Notes: generated by a model from the sequence alone, not told the origin. Shown: positions 27,415-36,397, numbered from the stretch's first letter. The stretch: 64,000 bases of DNA from Gulosibacter chungangensis (GCF_008831155.1 NZ_WBKB01000001.1:124001-188000), one strand, 5' to 3'. A program made the numbers and translations.

Positions 27415-28601
27415 CGGGGTCCTCCATCCGGCCCTGCGGCCTGTGCAAGTCTTGCGACGTAACCAACCAATAAGCCTTCCAGCGCCAAAGTTGGCGGCAC
27501 ATTCGCGGCAAGCCGCTCACGTACGAGGCTGATGTCCTCAATGCTAGCCATCGTTTGGGACGGCTCGCCTGTGCGTGCGGCAGATTCAATTTCGGACCGC
27601 CGGGACTCGTTCACGAGGGGGACGCCCGCCTCCAACTGCAGCATGAGAGTGTCACGCCACAGCGACTGCACATCGGTCAGGATGCGATCAACGCCGTCGA
27701 GCGTGGCCCGCTTGGCACGCCGTTTCTGGTTCTCCTCGAGTTCCCGAAACACTCCCCGCAGCTGCCTGGGGATGGCCTGGTTCGGTTCCAGCCCGAGCGA
27801 GCGGAAGGTCTCCTGCCGCTCTTTTTCGTCGCGGTCTTGGGATGCTGCTTTGCCATCTTCGTCAGCGATCGTCACCCACTCGGCGGCTTTGCGAACGGCA
27901 TCCCCCACACCACGCAGCGCGAGGACCCCGTCGAGCGCACGCTCGCGGCGTGCCCAAGCCTCCGGTGTGGTGACGAGCCGCGAGGCCATCCCCACGTGAC
28001 TTTGGGATTCCGCCGCGGCCCGCTGCGCAAGCTCCTCGCTGACCCCGTGGCGCCGTACCAGCAGCGCCGCAACATCCGCCACCGCCGGGGTATGCAGCCC
28101 GACCGTGCGCACGCGCGAGCGAATCGTTGGCAGCAGGTCGGTGACACTCGGCGCGCAGAGCACCCAGACGGTAGTGCGCTCGGGTTCCTCGATCGCCTTG
28201 AGAAGGGTGTTCGAAGTGCGCTCCATCATGCGATCGGCGTCCTCTACGACAATCACGCGATAGTTCGCGTTCATTGGCGAGCGGGATGCGCGGGCCACCA
28301 GTTCGCGCGCGGTCTCGATCGTGATGATGAGGGTTTCGGTAACCACCGCCGTCAGGTCCGGATGTGAGCGGGAGCGCACCTGCAGGCAGGACTGGCATTC
28401 GCCGCAGCCACCGTCCGGGCACAGTAACGCCGCGGCGAAGGCATAGGCCGCGGTGGAGCGGCCGGAACCCGGCGGGCCGGTGATGAGCCAGGAGTTGGTG
28501 AACGCTTGCCGATCCTCGGAGCCCGGCCGCGAACCGCGAACCGCGCGCTGCAGGGTCTCGACCGCCTGCGGCTGGCCGATGACCTCGTCCCAGACGCTCA
28601 C
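27411..28601 (-). CDS. holB: DNA polymerase III delta' subunit
   Basis: Clamp-loader subunit of the replicative polymerase. The 396-residue protein begins MSVWDEVIGQPQAVETLQ and has a P-loop GPPGSGRST near residue 42 in which the usual Lys is Arg, as expected for the non-ATPase delta' subunit. The zinc module CPDGGCGECQSC follows near 62–73, and the sensor segment VIVVEDADRMMERTSNTLLK near 120 is typical. Start is GTG 28601 overlapping the tmk stop (GTGA). The tmk–holB pair is a conserved bacterial gene order. Confidence 0.93.
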   Translation of the reverse strand: MSVWDEVIGQPQAVETLQRAVRGSRPGSEDRQAFTNSWLITGPPGSGRSTAAYAFAAALLCPDGGCGECQSCLQVRSRSHPDLTAVVTETLIITIETARELVARASRSPMNANYRVIVVEDADRMMERTSNTLLKAIEEPERTTVWVLCAPSVTDLLPTIRSRVRTVGLHTPAVADVAALLVRRHGVSEELAQRAAAESQSHVGMASRLVTTPEAWARRERALDGVLALRGVGDAVRKAAEWVTIADEDGKAASQDRDEKERQETFRSLGLEPNQAIPRQLRGVFRELEENQKRRAKRATLDGVDRILTDVQSLWRDTLMLQLEAGVPLVNESRRSEIESAARTGEPSQTMASIEDISLVRERLAANVPPTLALEGLLVGYVARLAQAAGPDGGPR

Positions 28602-29242
28602 GCGCCGACCTCTCGGGCCGCGAGCGCCGCATCCACCCTGGCCTGTACCAGCTCGGCGATGGCCTCGGGTGCGAGGGATGCATCCACCACGAGAAAGCGG
28701 GAAGGTTCGGCCGCGGCAAGTTCGAGGAATTTCGCGCGCACCCGCTCGTGGAAGTCGCGGCTTTCGGCTTCGAGTCGATCAAGCCCGCCCCGCTGCGCGG
28801 CCACCCGCTCTCGGCCGGAGACCGGGTCGATGTCGAGCAGCACCGAGACATCGGGCAGTAACCCTTCGGTGGCCCAGAGTGAGAGGTCGCGGATCTCTTC
28901 GGCCCCGAGGTCGCGCCCCGAGCCCTGATAGGCCACGGAGGAATCGAGATAGCGGTCCTGCAGCACGATCGCGCCGCGTTCGAGTGCGGGGCGCACCCGG
29001 GTGGCGATGTTATTGGCGCGGTCTGCCGCGTAGATCAGTGCTTCTGCGCGCGGGACGATTTCGTTCTCGCTGTGCAGCAGCACTTCCCGCAGTGCGAGCC
29101 CGAGGTCGGTACCGCCCGGTTCCCGGGTGTGCAGCACCTCGAGTTCGCGCCCACGCAGGTATTCGGTGAGGAGGGCGACCTGGGTGGATTTGCCCGCCCC
29201 GTCGCCGCCCTCAAAGGTGATGAAGAGCCCGCGTGTGGTCAC
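28598..29242 (-). CDS. tmk: Thymidylate kinase
   Basis: Phosphorylates dTMP to dTDP. The 214-residue protein has P-loop FEGGDGAGKST near residues 9–19, the DR-x motif DRYLDSSVAYQG near 97, and a lid region with Arg and Gln (GRERVAAQRGG). ATG/GTG start at 29242 lies 8 bp after topA on the same strand. Operon order topA–tmk–holB–hydrolase on the minus strand is close to that of other actinobacteria. Confidence 0.94.
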   Translation of the reverse strand: MTTRGLFITFEGGDGAGKSTQVALLTEYLRGRELEVLHTREPGGTDLGLALREVLLHSENEIVPRAEALIYAADRANNIATRVRPALERGAIVLQDRYLDSSVAYQGSGRDLGAEEIRDLSLWATEGLLPDVSVLLDIDPVSGRERVAAQRGGLDRLEAESRDFHERVRAKFLELAAAEPSRFLVVDASLAPEAIAELVQARVDAALAAREVGA

Positions 29243-29250
29243 CGTGCCGA

Positions 29251-32049
29251 TTAGCTTTCCTCAGTCTGGTCGGGTTTTGCCGCAGCGGTTTTCGCTGCGG
29301 TGGTCTTTGCTGCGGTGCTCTTCGCTGCAGTCGTCTTCTTGGCGGCAGGCTTTTTCGCGGCCGGCTTCTTAGCAGCTGCTTTCTTGGCAGCCGGCTTTTT
29401 GGCCGCCGTGGTGCGCTTCTTCGCCGGACCCTTCGCGCGCTTCTCGGCGATCATTTCAACCGCACGCTCGAAGGTGACCGCCATCGGGTCGGTACCCCGG
29501 GGCACCGTGACGTTCGTCTCACCGTCAGTGACGTAGGGCCCGAAGCGGCCGTCCTTCACCTTGATGGGCTTTTCGGAGACCGGGTCCGGTTTACCGAAAT
29601 CAAGCAGCACAGACTTCGACTGCTGCCCGCGATACTTCGGCTGTGAGAACAGTTCCAGGGCACCGGCCACGTCGATCGTGAAGATCGAGTCTTCGTCGGG
29701 CAGCGTGCGGGTCTCGGTGCCCTTCTTCAGGTAGGGACCGTAGCGCCCGTTCTGAGCGGTGATCTCATTGCCGCTTTCCTCATCGGTGCCCACGACTCGT
29801 GGCAGCGACAGCAGCTTCATCGCCTCTTCGAAGGTGACGGCTTCCGGCACCATCGATTTGAAGAGGGATGCGGTGCGCGGTTTGGGTGCGGCGGCTTTCT
29901 TCTTTTTGGTCCCGTCGTCTTCCGGTGCCGGCAGCACTTCTGAGACGTACGGCCCGAAGCGGCCGTCCTTAACGACGATGTCGTGGCCGGTCTCGGGATC
30001 CTGCCCGAGCACCCGGTCGGTGACCACCGGCGCGTCAATGAGTTCTTGCACCTTGGTGGTGGTGAGCTCATCCGGTGCGAGGTCCTCCGGAATATTGATC
30101 CGGCGCGGTGTCGCATCCTCCGCGGCGCCGTCTTCGACCACCTCAATGTACGGACCGTAGCGGCCAATGCGCAGGGTCGCGTTCTCGGTGAGCTTGGTCG
30201 AGTTGATCGCGCGGGCGTCGATCTCACCGAGGTTGTCGATGACTTTCCGCAGACCCGGGTGGTCCTCGCTCCCGAAGTAGAACTCACCTAGCCACGCCGT
30301 CCGGTCCTGCTCACCCGAAGCAATGTTGTCAAGGTCGGCTTCCATCTGCGCAGTGAAGTCGTACTCCACGAGCTCCTCGAAGTGCTCTTCGAGCAGTCGC
30401 ACCACGCTGAACGCGGTCCATCCGGGCACGAGCGCATTGCCACGCTTTTTCGCGTAGCCGCGGTCCATGATCGTGGCGATGATGGATGCGTAGGTCGAGG
30501 GACGACCGATGCCGAGTTCGTCGAGCACCTTCACGAGGCTCGCTTCGGTGTACCGCGGCGGCGGGCTCGTCTCATGCGACTTGGCTTCGGCACCCTCAAC
30601 GGCAACCTGCTCGCCTTCCTTGAGGGGCGGGAGCTTCGCTTCCTTATTTTCGGCGCCACCCTCGCGGGTTTCGTCGCGACCCTCCTCATAGGCGGCGAGG
30701 AAGCCGCGGAAGGTGATGACGGTACCGGAGACCTGATATTCACTGGTCGTTGGGCTGATCGTGCCATCGTTATCGGGGAGATCGATGGCCGAGCCGGCGA
30801 GCGTTACCGTAGCCGTTTGCCCCTTCGCGTCGGCCATCTGGGATGCGACCGTGCGCTTCCAGATCAAGTCGTAAAGCTTGCGCTCAGTGTCGCTGACGCC
30901 GACGAGATCCCCGGGCCGCGTAAATTCGCTTCCGGCGGGACGGATGGCTTCGTGGGCTTCCTGCGCATTCTTCGCGTTCTTGCCGTAGTAGCGCGGCTTC
31001 TCGGGCACAGTATCGGCGCCGTAGAGTTCCGCGGCCTGCTTGCGCGCGGCGCTAATTGCCTGCGTGGACAGGTTCGCAGAGTCGGTACGCATATAGGTAA
31101 TGTGACCGTTCTCGTACAGCGACTGCGCAACCGACATCGTCTGTCGTGCCGAGAAGTGCAGCTTACGAGAGGCTTCCTGCTGCAGGGTTGAGGTCGTGAA
31201 CGGGGCCGCCGGGCGACGCGTATAGGGCTTGGACTCAACCGAGGTGACGGTGACCGTGACTTGCCCGGCTTTAAGCGCTTCCTCCAGTGTGGTCGCGGCA
31301 GGTTCCCGCAGCACCAACACGTCGTTCTTCAGCTGACCGCTGTCGTCAAAATCGCGACCGGTGGCAAGTCGCTGACCACCGAGCTTGGTCAGCCGAACGC
31401 CGAAGCCTTGCCCCGCGGCGTTGAGGTCCGCATTCACACCCCAGTAGGTCGCGGCGACGAAGGAAAGACGCTCGCGTTCGCGGTCGACGATAAGTCGGGT
31501 CGCGGCAGACTGCACTCGGCCAGCTGACAGCCCCGGGCCGACCTTGCGCCAGAGCACCGGTGAAATCTCGTAGCCGTAGAGGCGGTCGAGGATGCGGCGG
31601 GTTTCCTGCGCGTCGACGAGGTGCGCGTCGATATCGCGGGTCTGGTCCTTGGCAGCTTCGATCGCTTCTTGCGTGATTTCGTGGAAGACCATGCGCTTGA
31701 CCGGCACCTTGGGCTTCAGCACTTCCATCAGGTGCCAGGCGATCGCTTCACCCTCGCGGTCTTCATCGGTTGCGAGGATGAGTTCGTCGGCCTCTTTGAG
31801 CGCCCGCTTCAACTCGGTGACGGTCTTCTTTTTCGCGTCGGACACCGCGTAGTACGGCTGGAAGCCGTTTTCGACATCCACCGAGAACTTCCCGAGCGAG
31901 CCCTGTTTTTGCTCTGCGGGCAGGTTTTTGGGCTCAATGAGGTCCCGGATGTGGCCCACCGATGCCATGACGGTGTAGCCAGCACCGAGGTATTTCGAGA
32001 TGCTCTTGACCTTGGTGGGTGACTCGACGATTACGAGTGAGTTCGACAA
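29251..32049 (-). CDS. topA: DNA topoisomerase I
   Basis: Type IA topoisomerase relaxing negative supercoils. The 932-residue protein has the TOPRIM domain from the start (SLVIVESPTKVKSISKYLG and ATDEDREGEAIAWHL), the active-site Tyr in HITYMRTDSANLS near 317, and four C-terminal repeats of the FGPYV type instead of zinc fingers. A Lys/Ala/Pro-rich tail of about 50 residues (KKPAAKKAAAKKPAAKK) is the actinobacterial form important for processivity. The start codon is TTG at 32049, with AGGAAC 8 bp upstream and a TATATA-containing −10 region at 32085–32090. Confidence 0.95.
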   Translation of the reverse strand: MSNSLVIVESPTKVKSISKYLGAGYTVMASVGHIRDLIEPKNLPAEQKQGSLGKFSVDVENGFQPYYAVSDAKKKTVTELKRALKEADELILATDEDREGEAIAWHLMEVLKPKVPVKRMVFHEITQEAIEAAKDQTRDIDAHLVDAQETRRILDRLYGYEISPVLWRKVGPGLSAGRVQSAATRLIVDRERERLSFVAATYWGVNADLNAAGQGFGVRLTKLGGQRLATGRDFDDSGQLKNDVLVLREPAATTLEEALKAGQVTVTVTSVESKPYTRRPAAPFTTSTLQQEASRKLHFSARQTMSVAQSLYENGHITYMRTDSANLSTQAISAARKQAAELYGADTVPEKPRYYGKNAKNAQEAHEAIRPAGSEFTRPGDLVGVSDTERKLYDLIWKRTVASQMADAKGQTATVTLAGSAIDLPDNDGTISPTTSEYQVSGTVITFRGFLAAYEEGRDETREGGAENKEAKLPPLKEGEQVAVEGAEAKSHETSPPPRYTEASLVKVLDELGIGRPSTYASIIATIMDRGYAKKRGNALVPGWTAFSVVRLLEEHFEELVEYDFTAQMEADLDNIASGEQDRTAWLGEFYFGSEDHPGLRKVIDNLGEIDARAINSTKLTENATLRIGRYGPYIEVVEDGAAEDATPRRINIPEDLAPDELTTTKVQELIDAPVVTDRVLGQDPETGHDIVVKDGRFGPYVSEVLPAPEDDGTKKKKAAAPKPRTASLFKSMVPEAVTFEEAMKLLSLPRVVGTDEESGNEITAQNGRYGPYLKKGTETRTLPDEDSIFTIDVAGALELFSQPKYRGQQSKSVLLDFGKPDPVSEKPIKVKDGRFGPYVTDGETNVTVPRGTDPMAVTFERAVEMIAEKRAKGPAKKRTTAAKKPAAKKAAAKKPAAKKPAAKKTTAAKSTAAKTTAAKTAAAKPDQTEES

Positions 32050-32250
32050 ATTGACGTTCCTCTATGCAGTAGGACGGTACCTCTTATATAGCGGGGGCAG
32101 ATTCGAGGCGACGGCTGTGCGCCGAACATTTTTGGCGGCGCGTACCTGGGCACCATACAACAAGATTCCCGAGAGAAATGAGCCGCAATGAGATTTTGGA
32201 CGGTGGATACACGGCCCAGATTCGTGCTTTCGCGCCGCAAATTGTGGATG
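32050..32250. other. topA upstream region, no gene
   Basis: About 200 bp between vapC and topA. A minus-strand TATATA at 32085–32090 is a plausible −10, giving a leader of about 29 nt for topA; no convincing −35 or operator was seen. The remaining sequence to vapC is locally AT-richer than its surroundings and shows no coding frame. Confidence 0.45.
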
Positions 32251-32679
32251 TTAGTCGCGGTGCGGATTGATCCAGCGAACAGCGCCAAAGCGGGCAAAGT
32301 CGCTGTCAAATGAGCAGATACCCGTGCCATATTCGATCGCGAGTGCCGCCAGGTGGGCGTCAGGAATGAGGTTGCCTCGAAGATCACCCTGGACGATCAG
32401 CCCTCCGAGAATTTCATGATGTCTGCGCCCAGGTGTGGGTACCCAAACTTGGTCCGCATCCAGCCAATCAGTGACGATACTCCAGGCATCAGCCGGGCTC
32501 AGTGGGTTCGCGCTTACGCGGGGATGGGTGATGATGCGTTGAAACGCCATCAATGAGGCCCATGGCAATCCAACCCGTTCGGGACCGTTCATGGCGCTGT
32601 TGAGCCACTGCAGAGCCTTTGAATGGAAGTGGGATTGCTCGTCTACTGCATACAGCAGCACGTTGGCGTCAACAATCAC
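32251..32679 (-). CDS. vapC: PIN-domain toxin (VapC family)
   Basis: Predicted ribonuclease toxin of a type II toxin–antitoxin pair. The 142-residue PIN domain begins MIVDANVLLYAVDEQ with the first catalytic Asp at 4; the later acidic residues are in NLIPDAHLAALAIEYG near 103 and CSFDSDFARFG near 120. The start is GTG 32679, overlapping the vapB stop (GTGA). The length and ending (RWINPHRD) are those of the actinobacterial TA-system VapC group. The target RNA, often tRNA or 23S rRNA, cannot be predicted. Codon use and local AT content suggest acquisition. Confidence 0.9.
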   Translation of the reverse strand: MIVDANVLLYAVDEQSHFHSKALQWLNSAMNGPERVGLPWASLMAFQRIITHPRVSANPLSPADAWSIVTDWLDADQVWVPTPGRRHHEILGGLIVQGDLRGNLIPDAHLAALAIEYGTGICSFDSDFARFGAVRWINPHRD

Positions 32680-32915
32680 CGGCCGCCCTCCGCGTCATAC
32701 TCATCCAGGAGTTCGAGGGTGTCAGCGATGTTCGTGACATCGACGCGCAGCCCAACGTTGGCTGTGCGCTGTTGAAAAGGCACAGGTTCTTTCCGTGGAT
32801 TGAGACCTGCCCGAGCGAGTTCGTTGACGGCTTCGCCGAGACCAATCCCGCGTTCTCGACGCAATTGTTCTGCCGCTGCTGCAACCGCCGGATCAAGCCG
32901 TACCGTGGTCCTCAT
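32676..32915 (-). CDS. vapB: VapB-type antitoxin
   Basis: A 79-residue partner of the PIN toxin. The N-terminal RTTVRLDPAVAAAAEQLRRE, then GIGLGEAVNELARAGL, is a ribbon–helix–helix DNA-binding pattern, followed by a short acidic C-terminus (DTLELLDEYDAEGGR) that would fill the toxin active site. GTG/ATG start at 32915. It probably represses its own promoter in the 62 bp separating it from the Tad operon's last gene. Family name is by pattern and pairing. Confidence 0.85.
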   Translation of the reverse strand: MRTTVRLDPAVAAAAEQLRRERGIGLGEAVNELARAGLNPRKEPVPFQQRTANVGLRVDVTNIADTLELLDEYDAEGGR

Positions 32916-32977
32916 GGGCGAAGGATAGCACTAGAGAATCAGTAATCTCGCATCATTGATGCATGTGTTTGAATGCA

Positions 32978-33358
32978 CTATCTCGGCAGTCCTGCCCGTG
33001 CGGATGCGGTGATGGTGAACCAGCCAAGGTCACGGCTTACGGTGACCACACTTTCGATGCGGGTTGCCGTGCACGCCTGCAGACTGGCCTGGTGTAGCGA
33101 GGCCACCACCTTGGCCCGACCACAGGCGTCTCCCGGAATCCGGTTTGATGCGGTATCTGCTGCGGCGAGCGCTGCGGCATCGGCTGCGACCGAAGCTGCG
33201 GTGTGGGCCGCAAACACCCCGACCACCCCGATGAGTGCGATCGCGATCGCCGCGGTCGCGCCGATGATGCCTAAGGCCAGGGTTGAGCCCGCCCCAACCT
33301 CTCCTGCGAGCGCCCCTGTCCACCGTCGGGCTAGCCATCGGTGTCGCGCAGCGCACAT
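32978..33358 (-). CDS. TadE-like protein at the end of the Tad locus (Rv3654c type)
   Basis: Small membrane-anchored pseudopilin-like protein, 126 residues from ATG 33358, which has GGAGG 7 bp upstream. The N-terminus has a positively charged leader, then AGEVGAGSTLALGIIGATAA and a hydrophobic helix to about residue 50, ending in an Ala-rich VAADAAALAAADTA stretch typical of Tad-associated TadG/TadE-like proteins. Longer readings to 33736 are Arg-rich noise overlapping tadE in another frame. It overlaps tadE by 28 bp. Probably a minor structural or assembly component of the Flp-type pilus. Confidence 0.8.
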   Translation of the reverse strand: MCAARHRWLARRWTGALAGEVGAGSTLALGIIGATAAIAIALIGVVGVFAAHTAASVAADAAALAAADTASNRIPGDACGRAKVVASLHQASLQACTATRIESVVTVSRDLGWFTITASARAGLPR

Positions 33359-33747
33359 GATCTTCCCTCCGCTCGAATCGACGTTGACAGGCCCGCGATG
33401 ACCAGCGGTGCCGACACCAAAGCGCAGCGAAACTCGCCCGAATCCCAGGTCTGCAGGCTTGCGCCCGCTCCGGCGATCGACAGCGCCGACTCCGCGGCAT
33501 CGCCGCGCGCGGACAGGCGTGCCGCTTCCCCGGCCGCATCCTGCACGCGAACGTAGGCGCCGGAGCTCACCACCGCACCAATGCACATTGTCAACACCAG
33601 CACCACGGCGGGAACGGCGGCTGCGAACTCGGCTGCCACTGAACCGCGCTCTGCCCGAAGGCACACGACTCGCAAGCACCAGGCTGGCAAGCACCTGCCC
33701 TTCCGCAGCCGCACGGCTCGCAGCCGCCATCCCCACCCCGTCATCAT
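33331..33747 (-). CDS. TadE-family minor pilin (Rv3655c type)
   Basis: A 138-residue TadE-like pseudopilin. After a basic Cys-containing leader it has the prepilin-like site ERGSVAAEFAAAVPAVVLVL near residues 34–53, with the +5-type Glu and hydrophobic helix, then a short periplasmic domain with two Cys that could form a disulfide. The ATG overlaps the pilin stop by 4 bp. Processing would require a prepilin peptidase, which is not in the window. Confidence 0.82.
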   Translation of the reverse strand: MMTGWGWRLRAVRLRKGRCLPAWCLRVVCLRAERGSVAAEFAAAVPAVVLVLTMCIGAVVSSGAYVRVQDAAGEAARLSARGDAAESALSIAGAGASLQTWDSGEFRCALVSAPLVIAGLSTSIRAEGRSCALRDTDG

Positions 33748-34010
33748 GACTGGAAGGCGCTCACGACGAGATCTTCGATGATCGAAGCGACCGCATCCGA
33801 TTGTACGACCATCACGAGCACCCCTGCCAGAGCAACCGCGGCCATGATGACAATGGCGTATTCGGCTGTTTCGGCGCCGTCTTCCTCGTGTTTGATGCGA
33901 TCAAGCAGCGCTCGCCCGCGCGCTTTCAGGGTCGTGCGTGCGTTGCCAGTGTTGGGTTCCATGTCAGTGTGGGATTGCGGGTCGGTATTGGTTTCCAGGT
34001 TGGTGTTCAT
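33744..34010 (-). CDS. Flp-type major pilin (DUF4244, Rv3656c type)
   Basis: An 88-residue prepilin. A Thr/Asn-rich N-terminus of about 43 residues precedes the processing region EEDGAETAEYAIVIMAAVAL, with cleavage expected after the Gly and Glu at mature position 5 (ETAEYA), followed by one hydrophobic helix and a short tail. The long leader resembles actinobacterial DUF4244 proteins. ATG 34010 has GGAAAGGAC upstream. It is separated by 58 bp from the F protein, the largest gap inside this operon, which may allow its own higher expression. Confidence 0.85.
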   Translation of the reverse strand: MNTNLETNTDPQSHTDMEPNTGNARTTLKARGRALLDRIKHEEDGAETAEYAIVIMAAVALAGVLVMVVQSDAVASIIEDLVVSAFQS

Positions 34011-34068
34011 GTCGGTCCTTTCCTCGGTGGATGCACGGCACGATTAGGCGCTGGGTTCGGCTGCGGAT

Positions 34069-35022
34069 TCAAAGCAGCACCTGCCCCAGCACGGCAATAA
34101 CGATCGGGGCAACCCCGAGCGCAAGAAACGCGGGCAGGATGCACGCCCCCAGCGGCAGCATGAGCTTTACCTCGAGCTGGGCGGCGGCTTTTGCCGCGGC
34201 GGTCCGGGCTCGTCGTCGCTCGAGGGTGGCTTCTGACCGCAAGAGGTCGGATGCGGGTACGCCGGCCCGAGTGGCAAGTTCCAGCACCGGTTCGGCTCGC
34301 TCGACTCCGGACGGCGCCAACTGCCAATTTCGTAGGGTGTCGCTGACTGCGGTGCGTACCTTTGCCGCCGAGTTGCCGCCGAGCATCCCCATCGCTACGA
34401 GGTCGAGGCCGAATCCCGGCGTGGCTGGGCGAGCCGTCGCGGTCTTGACGAGTCGGCGGTTCCACCACCAGCCGAGCAGCATGAGCACCCCGCCAATCAG
34501 CAACAGCACCCAGCCGATAGGGCCGCCGAGAAGAACCCCAAGCGGATTGAATCCGAGCAGGGAACCAAGGAGGAAACCGACTAGCGGCAGCGCCAAGACG
34601 ATCCGGCTCGTAGCCTGCGGGGAAGCGAGCGCGATTGCCACTTCGCGTTCAGACTGGCCAATGTCCCGGAAGCCAGCGGCAAGTTCGCGCAGCGCTGGGC
34701 CCAACGGCGCACCTGTGGTTTCGGCCAGTCGCCAGGTGGCGCCGAGCGCACGCCAAGCGGCATTCGGATGCACCCGCAAGAGTTCCGCAGCATCGGCCCC
34801 CGCGCGGATCTCACGGGCAATTTGGCCTTCGACTGGTTCCGCCGGTGCCTGACGCTTACGCTGCCAAGGCCACCGACGCGGTGGTTTCTGAAACTGTGAT
34901 TTCGAGAATTCAGCGAGCTGATTCCAAGCGTTCGTGGGTGCGCCGCCACCCGCAAGGAGCGCCGCAAGCCGTTCTACCACGGCAGCCGCTTCCTCAGCCG
35001 GGTAGGTGTCGTTGCCATTCAT
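34069..35022 (-). CDS. Type II secretion F-domain protein (TadB/TadC)
   Basis: Inner-membrane platform protein of the Tad pilus. The 317-residue protein has a cytoplasmic N-terminal helical region (about 1–145), two adjacent membrane helices (LALPLVGFLLGSLLG and WVLLLIGGVLMLLGWWW, about 165–210), a second F-domain-like stretch and a C-terminal helix (GACILPAFLALGVAPIVIAV). Actinobacterial Tad loci normally have two separate F proteins (Rv3658c and Rv3657c); here one gene fills the space. It overlaps tadA by 4 bp. Confidence 0.85.
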   Translation of the reverse strand: MNGNDTYPAEEAAAVVERLAALLAGGGAPTNAWNQLAEFSKSQFQKPPRRWPWQRKRQAPAEPVEGQIAREIRAGADAAELLRVHPNAAWRALGATWRLAETTGAPLGPALRELAAGFRDIGQSEREVAIALASPQATSRIVLALPLVGFLLGSLLGFNPLGVLLGGPIGWVLLLIGGVLMLLGWWWNRRLVKTATARPATPGFGLDLVAMGMLGGNSAAKVRTAVSDTLRNWQLAPSGVERAEPVLELATRAGVPASDLLRSEATLERRRARTAAAKAAAQLEVKLMLPLGACILPAFLALGVAPIVIAVLGQVLL

Positions 35023-36131
35023 GAGCGCTCCAATTTCGCGCCGCTGCGAACACTCGTGATGCGCAGCCTCCCGGCATCATCGAGCCAGAACTCCCCCATA
35101 TCCACGAGCTGCCGCACACCCTTGTGCCGTTCCACGTGCATCACCAGATCAATCGCCGACACGGTCTGCCGAGCGATCGCGCCTGCCGACATATCCGCGA
35201 GCGCCCCGAGCGCTTCCAAGCGCGCCGGCACATCGTGCAGCGAGTTCGCGTGCAGGGTTCCCGCCCCACCGTCGTGCCCGGTGTTTAGCGCTGCGAGCAG
35301 TTCCCGAAGTTCCGCGCCTCGACACTCACCAAGCACGAGCCGGTCCGGCCGCATCCGCAACGATTCCCGTACCAGCCGTGCCAGCGGAATCTCCCCCGCG
35401 CCTTCCACGTTGGCTTGCCGCGCTTCCAACGACACCACATGCGGATGCGCAATCCGCAGTTCGGCGACGTCCTCGATCACGACGATCCGCTCATCCTTCG
35501 CGGCTTCGCCAAGGAGCGCGCCCAACAGCGTGGTCTTCCCCGAACCGCCAGCGCCGGTAATAAGCAGGTTCGCGCGGTCAGCAAGCGCTCGGCGCACGAG
35601 CTCATCCGCTTCGGAATAAAAGAATCCGGCGGCCCGCAGATCATCAAAACTGGGGCGGATCGTCCGCGGTGCCCGAATCGACAGCAGAGTGCCGCTGGTG
35701 GAGACCGGTGGCAGTACCGCATGCGCCCGAATCCCATCGCCAATCCGCACATCCACCGTCGGCGAAGCTTCGTCCAGGTGTCGACCGCCCGCCGCGATTA
35801 TCCGCACCGCCAACTCCCGTAGCGCCCGCTCCCCCGGTGCTCGCCACGACCGATCCTGCTCGAGACCGTTGCCGCGATCCACCCACAGTCCGGCCATGCC
35901 GTTGACGAAAATATCGGTGACCTCACCGTCCGCGATGAACCCTGCCAGCGGTCCGAATGCCTCCGCCTCCCCGCGAGTGAGCGCCCGCCGCTCGCGACGC
36001 GCATCCTCGCGACCGGGAATGGGTACGAGATCCACCTGTGCGGGGCGCTCCGCGGCCGGCCGAACGACGAACCGCTCGGGCGCATCCGTCGCGTATTCGG
36101 GTGCATACTCCGGTGCAAATTCGGTGTTCAT
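35019..36131 (-). CDS. tadA: Tad pilus assembly ATPase (TadA/CpaF type)
   Basis: Hexameric secretion ATPase powering pilus assembly. The 370-residue protein has the N-terminal domain (FIADGEVTDIFVNGMAGLWV near 64), Walker A TGAGGSGKTTLLGALLG near 196, the Asp box VVIEDVAELRIAHPHVVSLE near 222, Walker B LVLGECRGAELRELLAALNT near 250 and the His box GTLHANSLHDVPARLEALG. The N-terminus has a short tandem EFAPEYAPEYA. First gene of the minus-strand operon; the divergent 266-bp region carries a perfect inverted repeat. The MinD-like Ssd gene often found upstream is absent. Confidence 0.9.
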   Translation of the reverse strand: MNTEFAPEYAPEYATDAPERFVVRPAAERPAQVDLVPIPGREDARRERRALTRGEAEAFGPLAGFIADGEVTDIFVNGMAGLWVDRGNGLEQDRSWRAPGERALRELAVRIIAAGGRHLDEASPTVDVRIGDGIRAHAVLPPVSTSGTLLSIRAPRTIRPSFDDLRAAGFFYSEADELVRRALADRANLLITGAGGSGKTTLLGALLGEAAKDERIVVIEDVAELRIAHPHVVSLEARQANVEGAGEIPLARLVRESLRMRPDRLVLGECRGAELRELLAALNTGHDGGAGTLHANSLHDVPARLEALGALADMSAGAIARQTVSAIDLVMHVERHKGVRQLVDMGEFWLDDAGRLRITSVRSGAKLERS

Positions 36132-36397
36132 GGCGGCAACCCTAGAAAGCTCCGGGCCCGACCGCTTGGCTCCCCTCTACACCTGTGGATGACGCCGCAT
36201 CCACAGGCCAAATGCACGCCATCAGCCCACCAATAAATGACCGCTCAATACGCATTCCTGCCGCAGATTCATTGGCAACTCGGCAAATAAATGAATCCCG
36301 CGCGCACAAACCGCGCCAAATTGCCAGATTCTCGAAGCGAGTTGCGACCAAGCGGGCCTAGATTCACGGCAGTGCAATTTTGGCAAGGAAGGCAATC
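36132..36397. promoter_or_regulatory. Divergent regulatory region between Tad operon and amine oxidase
   Basis: 266 bp with no supported gene. It contains a perfect 10-bp inverted repeat CCTGTGGATG/CATCCACAGG (36182–36191 and 36198–36207, 6-bp spacer) and two direct AATAAATGA motifs about 55 bp apart near 36231 and 36287. The palindrome is placed to serve either divergent promoter; no −10/−35 pair stands out. Confidence 0.6.

Noticed and set aside
36142-36351. Possible 69-codon minus-strand gene between tadA and the amine oxidase
   Set aside because: No ribosome site or family resemblance, and it overlaps the inverted-repeat regulatory region.
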